NCBI RefSeq assembly: GCF_001061665.1
Contig: NZ_JVSP01000002.1
Span: forward strand, 91,177-155,176
Length of the DNA stretch: 64,000 nucleotides
Direction: 5' to 3'
DNA from: Rothia mucilaginosa
Lineage (GTDB): Bacteria; Actinomycetota; Actinomycetes; Actinomycetales; Micrococcaceae
The notes under the pieces were generated by a model that was not told the origin of the DNA, searched no databases, and saw only the letters and a program-made list of their open reading frames with translations. This document shows positions 36,170 to 45,118 of the stretch, piece after piece. Position 1 is the stretch's first letter. The number at the start of each line of letters is the position of its first letter. The translations under genes and the position numbers were made by a program.

Positions 36170-37096
36170 ATGACCGAGAACGCCACCCACCCCGCAACGG
36201 CCGCACAGAACACCCCGGCCCAAGACACTGCGGCAGACAACACCGAATCACTCCTGCAGATTCGCGTCGTCCCAGAGTTCAAAGCCGCAGCCGCCGCACG
36301 CCGCCTCAGCGCACGCGCACCCGAAAGCCACCTCGCCACCGTGCGCCGCGCCCGCAAAATCAACCGCATCCTCGGCGAAACCTACCCCTACGCGGTCGCC
36401 GAACTCGACTTCGACACCCCCTTCGAGCTACTCATCGCCACCGTGCTCTCGGCGCAGACCACCGACGTGCGCGTCAACTCCGTGACCGGTGCGCTCTTCG
36501 CCCGCTACCCGGATGCCACCGCGCTCGCCTCCGCACGCTACGAGGAGGTCGAGCCCTACATCCAGTCCCTCGGCTTCTTCCGCGCCAAGGCACGCTCCAT
36601 CGTGAACCTCTCGCGCCAGCTCGTCGAGGAGCACGGCGGGCAGGTGCCCTCCACCCTCGAGGAGCTCGTCAAGCTCGCCGGAGTCGGCCGCAAAACCGCA
36701 AATGTGGTGCTCGGCAACGCCTTCGGCGTGCCCGGACTGACCGTCGACACGCACTTTGGCCGCCTGGCCCGCCGCATGGGATTCACCACCGCCGAGGCCC
36801 CCGAAGCGGTCGAAAAAGACGTTGCAGAGCTCATCGAACGCAAGGACTGGACCATCTTCTCGCACCGCATGGTCTACCACGGCCGCCGCATCTGCCACGC
36901 CAAGAAGCCCGCCTGCGGCGTATGCCCGGTTGCAGATCTCTGCCCCTCTTACGGCATCGGCGAGACCAACGAGCAGAAGGCCCGCAAGCTCATGAAATAC
37001 GAAATGGCCCCCGGCCGCGAGGACCTGCACCTTCGCTTTCTGCAGGGCGCAACCCGCCGCCAGCTACAGGCCGAGGGGTACCCGCTCAGCGCCTAG
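36170..37096 (+). CDS. nth: Endonuclease III
   Basis: A base-excision repair glycosylase/AP lyase for oxidised pyrimidines. The 308-residue protein has the helix-hairpin-helix GVGRKTA with catalytic Lys175, catalytic Asp193 (TVDTH), and a 4Fe-4S loop C242-x6-C249-x2-C252-x5-C258. It is about 90 residues longer than E. coli Nth, with extra length mostly in a polar Ala/Thr-rich N-terminal stretch before residue 55. That stretch begins directly behind a -10 box, so the ATG at 36170 is likely the real start. Its position next to marP, crp and a NUDIX gene matches mycobacterial nth. Confidence 0.93.
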   Translation: MTENATHPATAAQNTPAQDTAADNTESLLQIRVVPEFKAAAAARRLSARAPESHLATVRRARKINRILGETYPYAVAELDFDTPFELLIATVLSAQTTDVRVNSVTGALFARYPDATALASARYEEVEPYIQSLGFFRAKARSIVNLSRQLVEEHGGQVPSTLEELVKLAGVGRKTANVVLGNAFGVPGLTVDTHFGRLARRMGFTTAEAPEAVEKDVAELIERKDWTIFSHRMVYHGRRICHAKKPACGVCPVADLCPSYGIGETNEQKARKLMKYEMAPGREDLHLRFLQGATRRQLQAEGYPLSA

Positions 37097-37206
37097 CCGG
37101 CCCCTGCCGTACACTGGTGAAATCGCCGTAGACGGCCCGCCCGGATAGCGCGAGCCATGGACGAGCACAACCCCACGCCTGCATACGATGCGGAGAGCAA
37201 CCAACT

Positions 37207-37962
37207 ATGACCGTGACCAGCGGAACCGAGCACCCTGCCCGTGACCTTCTCGAGGCCCTCGCCAGCGGCGGGGTCGAATTTGACGTGGACGCCCTGCTAC
37301 GCAGCGCCCCCGCCAGCCCCCTGAGCAAGGAGGCCGCCGTGCTGATTCTCTTCGGCGTTCTCGATGACTCGCCCTCCACCGGCGAATTCGAAGGATGCCC
37401 CGAGAACGTGGGTGCCGACCTGGACGTGCTTCTGCTCGTGCGCGCCGCAACACTTCGCGCGCACGCCGGTCAGCCCGCCTTCCCCGGCGGGAAAATCGAC
37501 CCCGAAGACTACACGCTCGCCGAGTCCACGGGCGAACCGGTCGCACACATCGCCGCACTGCGCGAGGCCGTGGAGGAGACCGGCCTGGACCCCGCCGGCG
37601 TGCAGGTCCTCGGCCAGCTACGCACCCTGCCGCTTCCCATCAGCGACTTCATGGTCACCCCCGTCATCGGTTGGTGGAACAGCCCCGTGCCCGTCAGCGT
37701 GGTCGACCGCAACGAATCGGCCCTCATCGCGCGGGTTCCGGTGCACGATCTGCTGAACCCCGCCAACCGGCACACCGCCTACATCAAACGCGGCCGCACC
37801 TCGCACCGCACCCCCGCCTTCGATGTGCGCATGCCCGGCGGTGAGGAGTTCACGGTGTGGGGATTCACCGCGATTTTGCTGGACCGCATCTTCGACTCGC
37901 TCGGCTGGACCGTGCCTTGGAACCGCAACGATCTACGTCCGGCACCCGGGTACGAGCCCTAG
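37207..37962 (+). CDS. NUDIX hydrolase, CoA-diphosphatase type
   Basis: A 251-residue hydrolase with both the CoA-type motif (LRAHAGQPAFPGGKID) and the NUDIX helix REAVEETGL. Such enzymes split CoA to phosphopantetheine and 3',5'-ADP (family knowledge). The span between the glycine loop and the Glu helix is a few residues longer than the classic box. A short GGAGAG site precedes the ATG. The next-but-one neighbour of mycobacterial nth (Rv3672c) is the same kind of gene. It is probably co-transcribed with nth (110-bp gap). Confidence 0.85.
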   Translation: MTVTSGTEHPARDLLEALASGGVEFDVDALLRSAPASPLSKEAAVLILFGVLDDSPSTGEFEGCPENVGADLDVLLLVRAATLRAHAGQPAFPGGKIDPEDYTLAESTGEPVAHIAALREAVEETGLDPAGVQVLGQLRTLPLPISDFMVTPVIGWWNSPVPVSVVDRNESALIARVPVHDLLNPANRHTAYIKRGRTSHRTPAFDVRMPGGEEFTVWGFTAILLDRIFDSLGWTVPWNRNDLRPAPGYEP

Positions 37963-38047
37963 AACCCGCCGGTCGTATGGCGTGCCGGCCAGCCGGTGGA
38001 AACGAACGCGGCCCCACCCCGCGGCGGCCCGCACAGCCCGCCGCGGG

Positions 38048-40078
38048 TTATTTACCTTCGGAGTAATCGTGCACGTGGTGCACCGAGACGGGAAAATCCA
38101 CCGGGACCCTGCCGAAAAGCAGACGTGCCGCCTCCGCCGCACACTCGCGCACGATGCGAGCCACGCGCTCGGCCTCCAGCTCCGGACCGCACAGCAGCAG
38201 CTCATCGTGCAGAAAATAGACGATGCGGGTGCGCATGGGCATGCCGAAAATCGTCTCCGTCAGCAGGCGGGTGCGCACCGAACCCATCCAGCACAGCGCC
38301 CACTCCGCGGCGGTTCCCTGAACAATAAAGTTGCGGGTCATACGGCCGTGAGCACGCGCGGTCGACACCGCACGCGATTCGGCCGCCGGTGAGGAACGAT
38401 CCGCCACAATCTCGCGAAAACGATCGCTCACCGGCGGTGAAGTGCGCCCCAGAAAAGTCGTCACCTGACCACCCGCCTCACCGATGCGCGCCGCCCGCTC
38501 CGTGAACTCCATGGCCTGCGGGAAGAGGGCCGCAACGTGCGGAAGAAGCGCCCCAATCTCGCCGCTGCGTCCGCCGTACATGATGGCGAGCATGCCCACC
38601 TTGGCATGGGCGCGCTCCGTCAACCCCACGCCCTTGAGACGCGCCAACTCGGCGATGCCGGCGTACAGGTCGGCGCCTCGTCCGGCCGATGCGAGCGCCT
38701 CATCCCGGCTGAGGGCCGCCAGGATGCGCGGCTCAATCTGCGAGCCGTCCGTCACCGTCAGAATCTGCCCCTCGGGGGCCTGAATTGCCTGCCGAATCTC
38801 GGCGGGAAGCTGCAGGGCACCGCCGCCCGAAGCGCCCCAGCGCCCGGTCGCGGCCCCGCCCACCTCAAGGTGCGGGCGGAAAGCGCCCTCAGAAACCCAG
38901 GTGTCGGACCACGCCCAGCCGTTGGCGGTCCAGATGCGGTACAGCTTCTTGTAGCGCAGAATCGGTTCAATGAGGGCCTGCCGCTTCTGCCGCTGCGAGG
39001 GCACGGCCTTCGCCCAGCTCTTGAGCTCCCAGGACCGGGTCGACGTCACCGAGGCACCCGCCGACTGCAGGGCGTGTAGAAGCTCCTGCGGTGAGTCGGG
39101 GTTAAGCGTGGGCATGAACAGCATGCGCTGGATCTCTTCGACCAGCTCCTGCATCTTTTGTGGGCGTTGGCCGGGCTCGGGCCGGGGGCCCAGTAGTTCC
39201 TGCAGGTGTTCGTGGTGAGCCCTCACGTTAAAGGGGATGCCGTAGTACCCGATTTCGGCAGCGACGAGGGCGCCCGCCGATTCGGCCGCCGCCAGCAATC
39301 GCAGACGTTCGGGATGCTTCGAGGAGCTGATGGCCCGCGCCTGGGCCAGCCATTCGCCCATGAGGGCGCGCACGACGGGGTGTTCCGGCAAAAGACGGAC
39401 GGGCCCGGCCGAAAGCTGTGCCTCGAAAGGCTCGTGAGGCGCCGGCTCAAGAAGATCGTGGGTCCCCGAGGCCTGCGTGGGATTCTTTGAGGAAGCACCG
39501 GCTGAACCGGCGTTCTTCTGAGCGGCACCGCTCAGGAAATCCGCGCCGAATAGTTCCTCCTGCCCCTGAATTTGGCGGGCCACTGGCAGGTATCCCTGGG
39601 GCTCTAGAGCCTCGGCGAGTTCCGAGAGGTCCAGCTCGGTTTCGTAGCTGACAAAGCGGCTGGGATGCGTGGCTGCGGTCCGCAGAATACGCTGCACGAG
39701 CCGCAGATCGTAGCACTGGTGCACGCGCACCCCGCGCCGTAATAGCAGGGGTGCGATGTGGCGGGTATCGGCCCAGATCCAGCGCGGGGGTCGGCGGTCC
39801 GAGGACCGCTCGGCCCTCCGCTCAACCTCGCGCACGTAGGCCGCCAGGTTCGCGGCGCTGACCCGGTCTGCGCGCAGAATCTGCGGAATGAAGGAAGGGT
39901 CGGCCAGCTGCTCGGCGGTGGGGTCTTCGTAGTGGAAAGCTCCCCAGGACGTCACCGGGCTCTCCGCCCGGCCGCGCGCGGGCACGCCCGCCGCAATGCG
40001 GGCGGTGACGGGCTGATTCGCGGTGCCGGTGCGGGCCGTGATGTCCGCACCGGTGGCGGGGCTGAGGAGGATGTACAT
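38048..40078 (-). CDS. Family A DNA polymerase (bifunctional 3'-5' exonuclease/polymerase type)
   Basis: A 676-residue polymerase related to the C-terminal part of Pol I but shorter than PolA, with no 5'-3' exonuclease domain. Motif A is DGSQIEPR (Asp444), motif B includes Lys493 and Tyr501 (KVGMLAIMYG), and motif C is LHDELL (Asp625, Glu626). The exonuclease-like region (about 70-230) has lost the clear DxE metal motif, so proofreading is doubtful. A Ser/Ala/Asn-rich insert occurs around 185-215. Such proteins are common in actinobacteria beside this pilus cluster, and their role, probably in repair, is not well known. Confidence 0.85.
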   Translation of the reverse strand: MYILLSPATGADITARTGTANQPVTARIAAGVPARGRAESPVTSWGAFHYEDPTAEQLADPSFIPQILRADRVSAANLAAYVREVERRAERSSDRRPPRWIWADTRHIAPLLLRRGVRVHQCYDLRLVQRILRTAATHPSRFVSYETELDLSELAEALEPQGYLPVARQIQGQEELFGADFLSGAAQKNAGSAGASSKNPTQASGTHDLLEPAPHEPFEAQLSAGPVRLLPEHPVVRALMGEWLAQARAISSSKHPERLRLLAAAESAGALVAAEIGYYGIPFNVRAHHEHLQELLGPRPEPGQRPQKMQELVEEIQRMLFMPTLNPDSPQELLHALQSAGASVTSTRSWELKSWAKAVPSQRQKRQALIEPILRYKKLYRIWTANGWAWSDTWVSEGAFRPHLEVGGAATGRWGASGGGALQLPAEIRQAIQAPEGQILTVTDGSQIEPRILAALSRDEALASAGRGADLYAGIAELARLKGVGLTERAHAKVGMLAIMYGGRSGEIGALLPHVAALFPQAMEFTERAARIGEAGGQVTTFLGRTSPPVSDRFREIVADRSSPAAESRAVSTARAHGRMTRNFIVQGTAAEWALCWMGSVRTRLLTETIFGMPMRTRIVYFLHDELLLCGPELEAERVARIVRECAAEAARLLFGRVPVDFPVSVHHVHDYSEGK

Positions 40079-40164
40079 AGTTCCATTATCGGTGACGACC
40101 GGGTGCGGGCCGTGACGGGGCGTCGAGCCTGTGGATAGTAGGAGCGGCTGAGCGGCTGAAGGGG

Positions 40165-40236
40165 TTGTGCGAGGCTGGGGGCGCTGTGCGAGGCCGGGAT
40201 GCCGTGTGAGACAGGGGTGCTGTGCGAAGCGGGGGC
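40165..40236. repeat. Degenerate 18-bp tandem repeat (4 copies)
   Basis: Units start at exactly 18-bp steps (40165, 40183, 40201, 40219) with the pattern G-Y-Y-GTG-Y-GAR-N-C-N-GGGG. They are diverged but in register. Confidence 0.6.
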
Positions 40237-40368
40237 GGGTCTTGAAGCGGGTGAGTTTTGGAGTAAGCGAGTTTTGGGGCGGACGACTTTGGGGCTGTGC
40301 GGTTTTCGCGTTTCGTCATAAAGCCGTCGGAACGGAGGCTGAGCGGCCAAAACGAGGCGAAAACGCCC

Positions 40369-40412
40369 TGTGGATAACGGATTTTTCGGGGTTTAAGCCG
40401 GAATTATCCACA
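40369..40412. promoter_or_regulatory. Inverted pair of perfect DnaA boxes
   Basis: TGTGGATAA at 40369-40377 and TTATCCACA at 40404-40412 are both exact DnaA-box consensus in opposite orientation, 26 bp apart. A third box with one mismatch (TGTGGATAG) lies at 40130-40138. Confidence 0.7.
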
Positions 40413-40462
40413 GAACGATTGTTCTATATTTGGGGGTTTTCCTCACGTGGTGTGATGAACCC

Positions 40463-42100
40463 ATGAAGAATACCGACCAGCTACAGAACCCGCAGCGCAC
40501 CCTACTCGCTGACTCGCCGCGCGTGAGGGCGCAGATTCCTCCGCGGGAGTCGGAACAGGGCCTTGCCCCCACACCGCCAGCTGGGGCGCCTCACGGGGTG
40601 CCTATGCCTAGCGGGGTGTCTGCCGGGGCGAGTGTTTCCGCGCTGATGGTGCCCGAAGACTACCGGGCCCGCGCCGTGGCCGTACAGGCGAGGGAGCGCA
40701 TCCTGCGTTCCCCGGAATTCAGCTCCCTCGCGCTCGACGGAGCCGCGGCCTTCAACGGGCCCTCATCAGCACAGCCCTTCTTCGAGTCGCCGTTGCGTCC
40801 TCTCCTCGAGGGGGTCGTGGAGGAGGTTATCGCCGAGATAGACGGAGCCCCGCCGCCCGGTGCGCTCCCGGGGCCGTCCCGGGTAGCCCCGGGGATTCTG
40901 CACCGTTTTATGCCCCGGGTCTTCTCGGGTACCCTCTCCCTGCGGAGAAAGCCGGGGAAGCTGCCGGGCGTTTTTACTGCACATCCCGCAGGTCCGCGCG
41001 CCGCCGAACGGGGGACCGCCCCGTGGAGCTACCCCAGCGTCGAACACGTACCCGTCGACCGAGAACTGGCTCTGCGCTACCTGGGGTCTGAGCTCTACGG
41101 GTTTGGCGCGCTCGATTTGCTCCTCGAAGCGGGGGAAAAACTCGGCGCCGCCATCACCGATATCTATGTGAACTCACCCTGCGATATTTGGGCGGGCATC
41201 GGCGGTGAGGTTCGCCCCGTCGCCCTGAGCCTCGGCAACGAGCAGCGAGTGCGTGCCTTGGCCGAGCGCCTTATTCGCCGCCGCGGTGGGCAACTGGATA
41301 CCGCGCATCCGGCTACCGACGTCAGCGACGAGGTGGGGCGACGCATCCACGCCATCATTCCGCCCCTGAGCGAGCGCACCCGCCTGTCCATCCGATTGCC
41401 GGCAAGGGAACGCCCTGGCCTAAACCGCCTCGTCAGCGCCGGATTGTGCGATGCCGCAACCGCCGACTACCTGCGTCGCATGGTGGCCGAGCGCCGTGGA
41501 TTCGTCATCAGCGGCGGTACGGGAACCGGTAAGACGACGCTCCTCAACGCCCTGCTGGGGCTGTGTGAACCGGCCGAGCGCATCGTCATTCTGGAGGACA
41601 CCCCGGAGCTCGCCCCCGAACACGAGCAGGTCGTTGCCCTTAGAACCCGAGCCGCGAATTCAGAGGGTGCGGGCGCTATCGGCCTGGGCGAACTCATCGT
41701 GCAAGCCCTGCGCATGGGCCCGGACCGCCTGGTGGTGGGGGAGTGCCGCGGGGCGGAGGTGGTGCACCTGCTGACCGCCATGAACACCGGTCACCGCGGT
41801 GCCGGGACCACGCTGCACGCCAATAGCGCCGAGGCGGTGCCTCGCCGACTGATTGCCCTGGGCGCGCTCGCGGGCCTGGATTATAGAACGGTTGCTCTGC
41901 ATACGGTGACGGCTTTTGAGCGCATTATTCACCTCGAGCAGCAGGGCGGCCGCCGCCGCATTGAGGGCGTGTATAGCCTGCACGTTGAGGGGCCCGAAGA
42001 GCGGTTGCGGGTGCGGAGGATTCCCATTAATCCGGAGTCCGATCGAGGGGTAGCCCCGTCCGAGTCAGCCGGAGGCGCCCAGGAAAGGGGGAGAGCATGA
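40463..42100 (+). CDS. Pilus/secretion ATPase (TadA/CpaF-like)
   Basis: A 545-residue cytoplasmic motor ATPase of the type II/IV secretion superfamily, the actinobacterial helicase/secretion-neighbourhood form. Walker A is GGTGTGKTT (351-359), followed by LEDTPEL (Asp box) and a Walker B region RMGPDRLVVGECRG with the His box HRGAGTTLHANS. The first 190 residues are a Pro/Ala-rich extension with a short helical part. The ATG at 40463 fits best, though no good ribosome site is visible. It heads an operon: its stop overlaps the TadB-like start (ATGA). It should power assembly of the pilin-like proteins encoded downstream. Confidence 0.88.
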   Translation: MKNTDQLQNPQRTLLADSPRVRAQIPPRESEQGLAPTPPAGAPHGVPMPSGVSAGASVSALMVPEDYRARAVAVQARERILRSPEFSSLALDGAAAFNGPSSAQPFFESPLRPLLEGVVEEVIAEIDGAPPPGALPGPSRVAPGILHRFMPRVFSGTLSLRRKPGKLPGVFTAHPAGPRAAERGTAPWSYPSVEHVPVDRELALRYLGSELYGFGALDLLLEAGEKLGAAITDIYVNSPCDIWAGIGGEVRPVALSLGNEQRVRALAERLIRRRGGQLDTAHPATDVSDEVGRRIHAIIPPLSERTRLSIRLPARERPGLNRLVSAGLCDAATADYLRRMVAERRGFVISGGTGTGKTTLLNALLGLCEPAERIVILEDTPELAPEHEQVVALRTRAANSEGAGAIGLGELIVQALRMGPDRLVVGECRGAEVVHLLTAMNTGHRGAGTTLHANSAEAVPRRLIALGALAGLDYRTVALHTVTAFERIIHLEQQGGRRRIEGVYSLHVEGPEERLRVRRIPINPESDRGVAPSESAGGAQERGRA

Positions 42101-43305
42101 GAGCCGCACGAACCGCATCGCTGAACCTGCGGGAGCGCTGGAAGAATCGCCGCCCCGGCGTAGCGGATGCCGACGAGATGCGCGTATGGCCGCTCGTGTT
42201 GCGTTCCCTGGCCCTCAACCTGCGGTCGGGGATGAGTCTGCACGAGGCGGTGCAATCCCTCTCGTACCCCGAAGAGCACCCACGGATCGGTGAAGATATT
42301 CGCCGGTTTATCCGGGCTCTGGAGACCACCTCGGCCTGGGGACTATCGCCGCATCTGGCCTGCGAACAGGTTCTTAGCGAGGGCGAACGCAGCCTGCGAC
42401 CTCACAGCCGAGAACGCCTGCGCGACCTGTCCCTCAGCCTGCGCATGAGCGAAAACGCCGGAGCGCCCCTGGCCACCAGTCTGGAGCGAGCCGCCGAGCA
42501 CGCCGAGGAACGTATCGATGCGCTCCTGGGACGGCAGAGCGCGCTGGCGGCGCCTCGAGCTACCGGTCGAATCCTCTCGTGGCTACCGCTCATCGGGCTG
42601 GGGCTGGGAATGTTGATGGGCAGCGACCCGCTGGGCGTGCTCACCGGCTCGGTGGCTGGTGCCCTCGCGGGCTTGCTCGGACTCGCGCTGGCCCTGATAG
42701 GGCGAGGGTGGACGGCCCGGCTGATGCGCCGGGCCGAGGAGGAGAGCGAGGGCAGGAGCTCCCCGGCCGCTCAGCCCGTCCGACTCGGTGGGCACCTCGC
42801 GAGGGAACCGACCGGTCGTGAGGCTCGACGCTTCGGCTCTTTGGGGCACACGTCTTTGGGGCACACGGAAGCCTGCGCTCCACCCGGAGTGGACACAGCT
42901 CTCATGTTGGAGCTGCTCGCCGCGCAGCTGAGGGCCGGGCTCTCGCCACTTTCGGCCCTGACGGCTCTCGCCGAGGCCCTGAACAGCGGGCAACTGCGAG
43001 CGATATGCCGCCGACTGCAGATGGGAGCCACCTGGGAGGCGGCCTGGGCCGGAACCGCCACGGGAAGCTGGGGTCCGCTGAGGGACGCACTCGCCCCGGC
43101 CTACACCGCCGGTAGCCCGAGCGCGCCCCTGCTCAGGGCCCTCGCCGACGCGCAACGCCTGAGTGAGCGTCGCGCCGCGGAGCGGGCCGCCGGAAAACTT
43201 TCGGTTGCCCTGGTCGTGCCCCTCGGACTCTGCTCCCTACCGGCATTCATCTGCCTGGGCATCGTGCCCATCCTCATTTCGCTCCTGCCGACCCTCACCG
43301 GGTAG
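42097..43305 (+). CDS. TadB/GspF-like membrane platform protein
   Basis: A 402-residue type II secretion F-domain membrane protein. A cytoplasmic GspF-type helical domain (LALNLRSGMSLHEAVQSL) precedes two helices around 165-205. A second helical domain follows, with LLAAQLRAGLSPLSALTALA, and a final helix pair lies at the C-terminus (about 365-400). It appears to merge the roles of TadB and TadC in one protein by having two F-like domains. It is translationally coupled to the ATPase gene by an ATGA overlap. It would form the inner-membrane base of the pilus. Confidence 0.82.
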   Translation: MRAARTASLNLRERWKNRRPGVADADEMRVWPLVLRSLALNLRSGMSLHEAVQSLSYPEEHPRIGEDIRRFIRALETTSAWGLSPHLACEQVLSEGERSLRPHSRERLRDLSLSLRMSENAGAPLATSLERAAEHAEERIDALLGRQSALAAPRATGRILSWLPLIGLGLGMLMGSDPLGVLTGSVAGALAGLLGLALALIGRGWTARLMRRAEEESEGRSSPAAQPVRLGGHLAREPTGREARRFGSLGHTSLGHTEACAPPGVDTALMLELLAAQLRAGLSPLSALTALAEALNSGQLRAICRRLQMGATWEAAWAGTATGSWGPLRDALAPAYTAGSPSAPLLRALADAQRLSERRAAERAAGKLSVALVVPLGLCSLPAFICLGIVPILISLLPTLTG

Positions 43306-43392
43306 GCCCCGCGGGAACGATCCCACATTCTCGCGCCGAGTTGAACGAACCGCTCGGTGCGCAATCCCAAATACCTTGAGAAAGGAAGACCA

Positions 43393-44082
43393 ATGACGAA
43401 CATTCTGACCCCCACCTACCCCGAACGACGTGGAGAGAACGAAGCCGACCGCTACGAGGCGGAGGCTGCCCAGACTATCCTCGGGCCCGTGCCGCTCTCG
43501 GTTGCTATCGCCACGACCCTCAAACAATTGCGCGAGGAATGTGCGGACCTCTTCGACGGGGATGAATTGCCCGATACGAAGGCCCCCAAGATTACCCTGC
43601 CCGGCGCCTCGAGCGAGGCCCCGATGGGGCTCCCGCAGGAGCTGGCTCGGCGCGAAGAACGCGTTCTGAATATTGCCCGTGCCCTGGCCGAGGGATGCAC
43701 CCTAGACTCTTGTGGCCCCACCTGCTGCGCGCTGGGTTGCGCGCTTGACGAAGGTGAAGAACGTAGCTCGCGCGCTGCGGGAGATGGGACTGCGGTCGCT
43801 GATTCGACCGGGTGTTACGGGACTTCATACGGGGACGAACCGCTCGAGCTCTCCACTGCTCTCGGTGCCGCGGAGCGTGAAACGCACGAAGCCGAACGTT
43901 ACGCCCCCGCCGGTGACGTGGAGGAGGGTGCATCCACCGCGGAGTACGGAATCGTCATGCTTGCGGCGGTCGGCTTCGCGGGGCTGCTGGTGGTCATCCT
44001 CAAATCGGACGAGGTGCGTTCAATGCTCCTGGACATCGTGCGTAACGCCCTCTCGATTGCGGGAAACACGGGCCTGATATAG
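43393..44082 (+). CDS. Pilin-like protein with very long pre-region (DUF4244-type)
   Basis: A 229-residue protein. The last 50 residues are a Flp/DUF4244-type pilin: EEGASTAEYGIVMLAAVG, with a class III prepilin site after Gly179, Glu at +5, and one helix (186-203). Usual relatives are about 60-100 residues with short leaders. Here 179 residues precede the site: a mixed helical part (30-100), then a Cys-rich stretch with C102, C107, C111, C112, C116 and later C141. The ATG at 43393 has a GAAAGGA site. Either the pre-region has its own job, or two genes have fused. It sits where mycobacteria have Rv3656c. Confidence 0.75.
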   Translation: MTNILTPTYPERRGENEADRYEAEAAQTILGPVPLSVAIATTLKQLREECADLFDGDELPDTKAPKITLPGASSEAPMGLPQELARREERVLNIARALAEGCTLDSCGPTCCALGCALDEGEERSSRAAGDGTAVADSTGCYGTSYGDEPLELSTALGAAERETHEAERYAPAGDVEEGASTAEYGIVMLAAVGFAGLLVVILKSDEVRSMLLDIVRNALSIAGNTGLI

Positions 44083-44161
44083 GGCTATAAGATATTGGGC
44101 CAGGCCTAATTGTGACCGGTAGAAACACCTGGAATATCAGCACAGAAAGGAGGAATAAAGA

Positions 44162-44629
44162 ATGACCGTTCGTGTCATTTTAGGTCGTATTGTGGGTAGG
44201 TCTCGGAGGCGCAACCCTCGGCCCGAGGAACTGGGCGCCGTAACCGCCGAGTTCGCGGTGGCCCTGCCCGCCGTGACCGCGGTGCTCGCCCTCTGCCTGG
44301 GGGCAGCCTCCACCGGCGTGGCCCAGGTAAAGCTGGAAGAATCGGCCCGGGCGGCGGCCCGTGCAGCCGCCCGGGGCGACTCGGAAGCCGAGATTCGTGC
44401 GGTCGTCGAACGCATCGACCCGGCGCAGAGCGTGCAGGTGAGCGCGGCGAACGGGGAGCCTGGTGAGGTCTCGCAGGTGCAGGTCGTGGTGACCCGCCCC
44501 GCTCCCGGCGTTATCGGCTCCGCGACGGGATGGACCCTGCGAGCCGAGGCCCATGCCCGACAGGAAGGAGGCATCGATGAACCGGAAGAACCGGGAGGGC
44601 ACAGCGCCGACTCTGGCGACCCCGGCTAG
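44162..44629 (+). CDS. TadE-like minor pilin
   Basis: A 155-residue TadE-family protein with one N-terminal helix. The prepilin-like motif is LGAVTAEFAVALPAV, with cleavage after Gly25 and Glu at +5. The rest is a short Ala-rich, probably coiled or helical segment followed by a small beta-like part (VQVSAANGEPGEVSQVQVVV) and an acidic tail. AAAGGAGG gives a strong ribosome site. The next gene starts inside its 3' end. It matches the Rv3655c position of the mycobacterial cluster. Confidence 0.8.
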   Translation: MTVRVILGRIVGRSRRRNPRPEELGAVTAEFAVALPAVTAVLALCLGAASTGVAQVKLEESARAAARAAARGDSEAEIRAVVERIDPAQSVQVSAANGEPGEVSQVQVVVTRPAPGVIGSATGWTLRAEAHARQEGGIDEPEEPGGHSADSGDPG

Positions 44630-45089
44630 GGTGGGCGACCCGGTATCCGCGGGGTCCCGGGAGGAGGGCAGCGGCACAGTTCTCGCGTTGGGCATCGTGG
44701 CCGTTCTGCTGATTATGACGGTGACTGTGGCCGGACTCATCGGGGCGGTTTCCGCCAATCGACGGGCCTCCTCCGCAGCCGATCTCAGCGCCCTGGCCGC
44801 GGCGGACGCCTACAGGGGTCTTGCCTCCGGAGACCCCTGCGAGGTGGCCAAGGAATGGGCCGTCAAGAACGGTGCCCGGCTGGAGGCGTGCATCTTCCCG
44901 GACCGACCCGAAACCGTGGAGGTGACGGTCGCAGTGCCGGTCAGCGGCCCGATGAGCGTGCTGGGCCCGGCGAGAGCGCGAGCCCGGGCGGGAGCCGCGC
45001 ACCCGCTGGGGGAGCACGCCCCGGAAGTCCCCGAGGTTGAGGACCCTCCCGAGGAGATGCCCGCGGAGGAAGCGCCACCGACGGACTGA
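44577..45089 (+). CDS. Rv3654c-like TadE-like protein
   Basis: A 170-residue membrane protein of the helicase/secretion-neighbourhood TadE-like family. After a polar start, GSGTVLALGIVAVLLIMTV forms the single helix (about 31-55), then ANRRASSAADLSALAAADA, the family signature. The C-terminus is Pro/Glu-rich. The ATG at 44577 with an AAGGAGG site overlaps the end of the TadE gene by 53 bp in another frame; an ATG eight codons earlier lacks a site. It ends 29 bp from the convergent helicase gene. Confidence 0.8.
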   Translation: MNRKNREGTAPTLATPARVGDPVSAGSREEGSGTVLALGIVAVLLIMTVTVAGLIGAVSANRRASSAADLSALAAADAYRGLASGDPCEVAKEWAVKNGARLEACIFPDRPETVEVTVAVPVSGPMSVLGPARARARAGAAHPLGEHAPEVPEVEDPPEEMPAEEAPPTD

Positions 45090-45118
45090 GCTTCGGGAGT
45101 CTAGCCCTCGACGGCTTT

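Larger units (their letters stand above)
40079..40462. promoter_or_regulatory. Intergenic region with DnaA boxes before the pilus operon
   Basis: A 384-bp region between the divergent polymerase and pilus ATPase genes. It holds three DnaA-box-like 9-mers, a degenerate 18-bp tandem repeat, and a TATATT box (near 40424) that may be the -10 of the pilus operon. No gene is supported. Confidence 0.6.

Noticed and set aside
39952-40350. Minus-strand frame with hexapeptide-like repeats (PASHS) upstream of the polymerase gene
   Set aside because: It would start at TTG without a ribosome site and overlap the polymerase start in another frame; the protein repeat is a by-product of the 18-bp DNA repeat.
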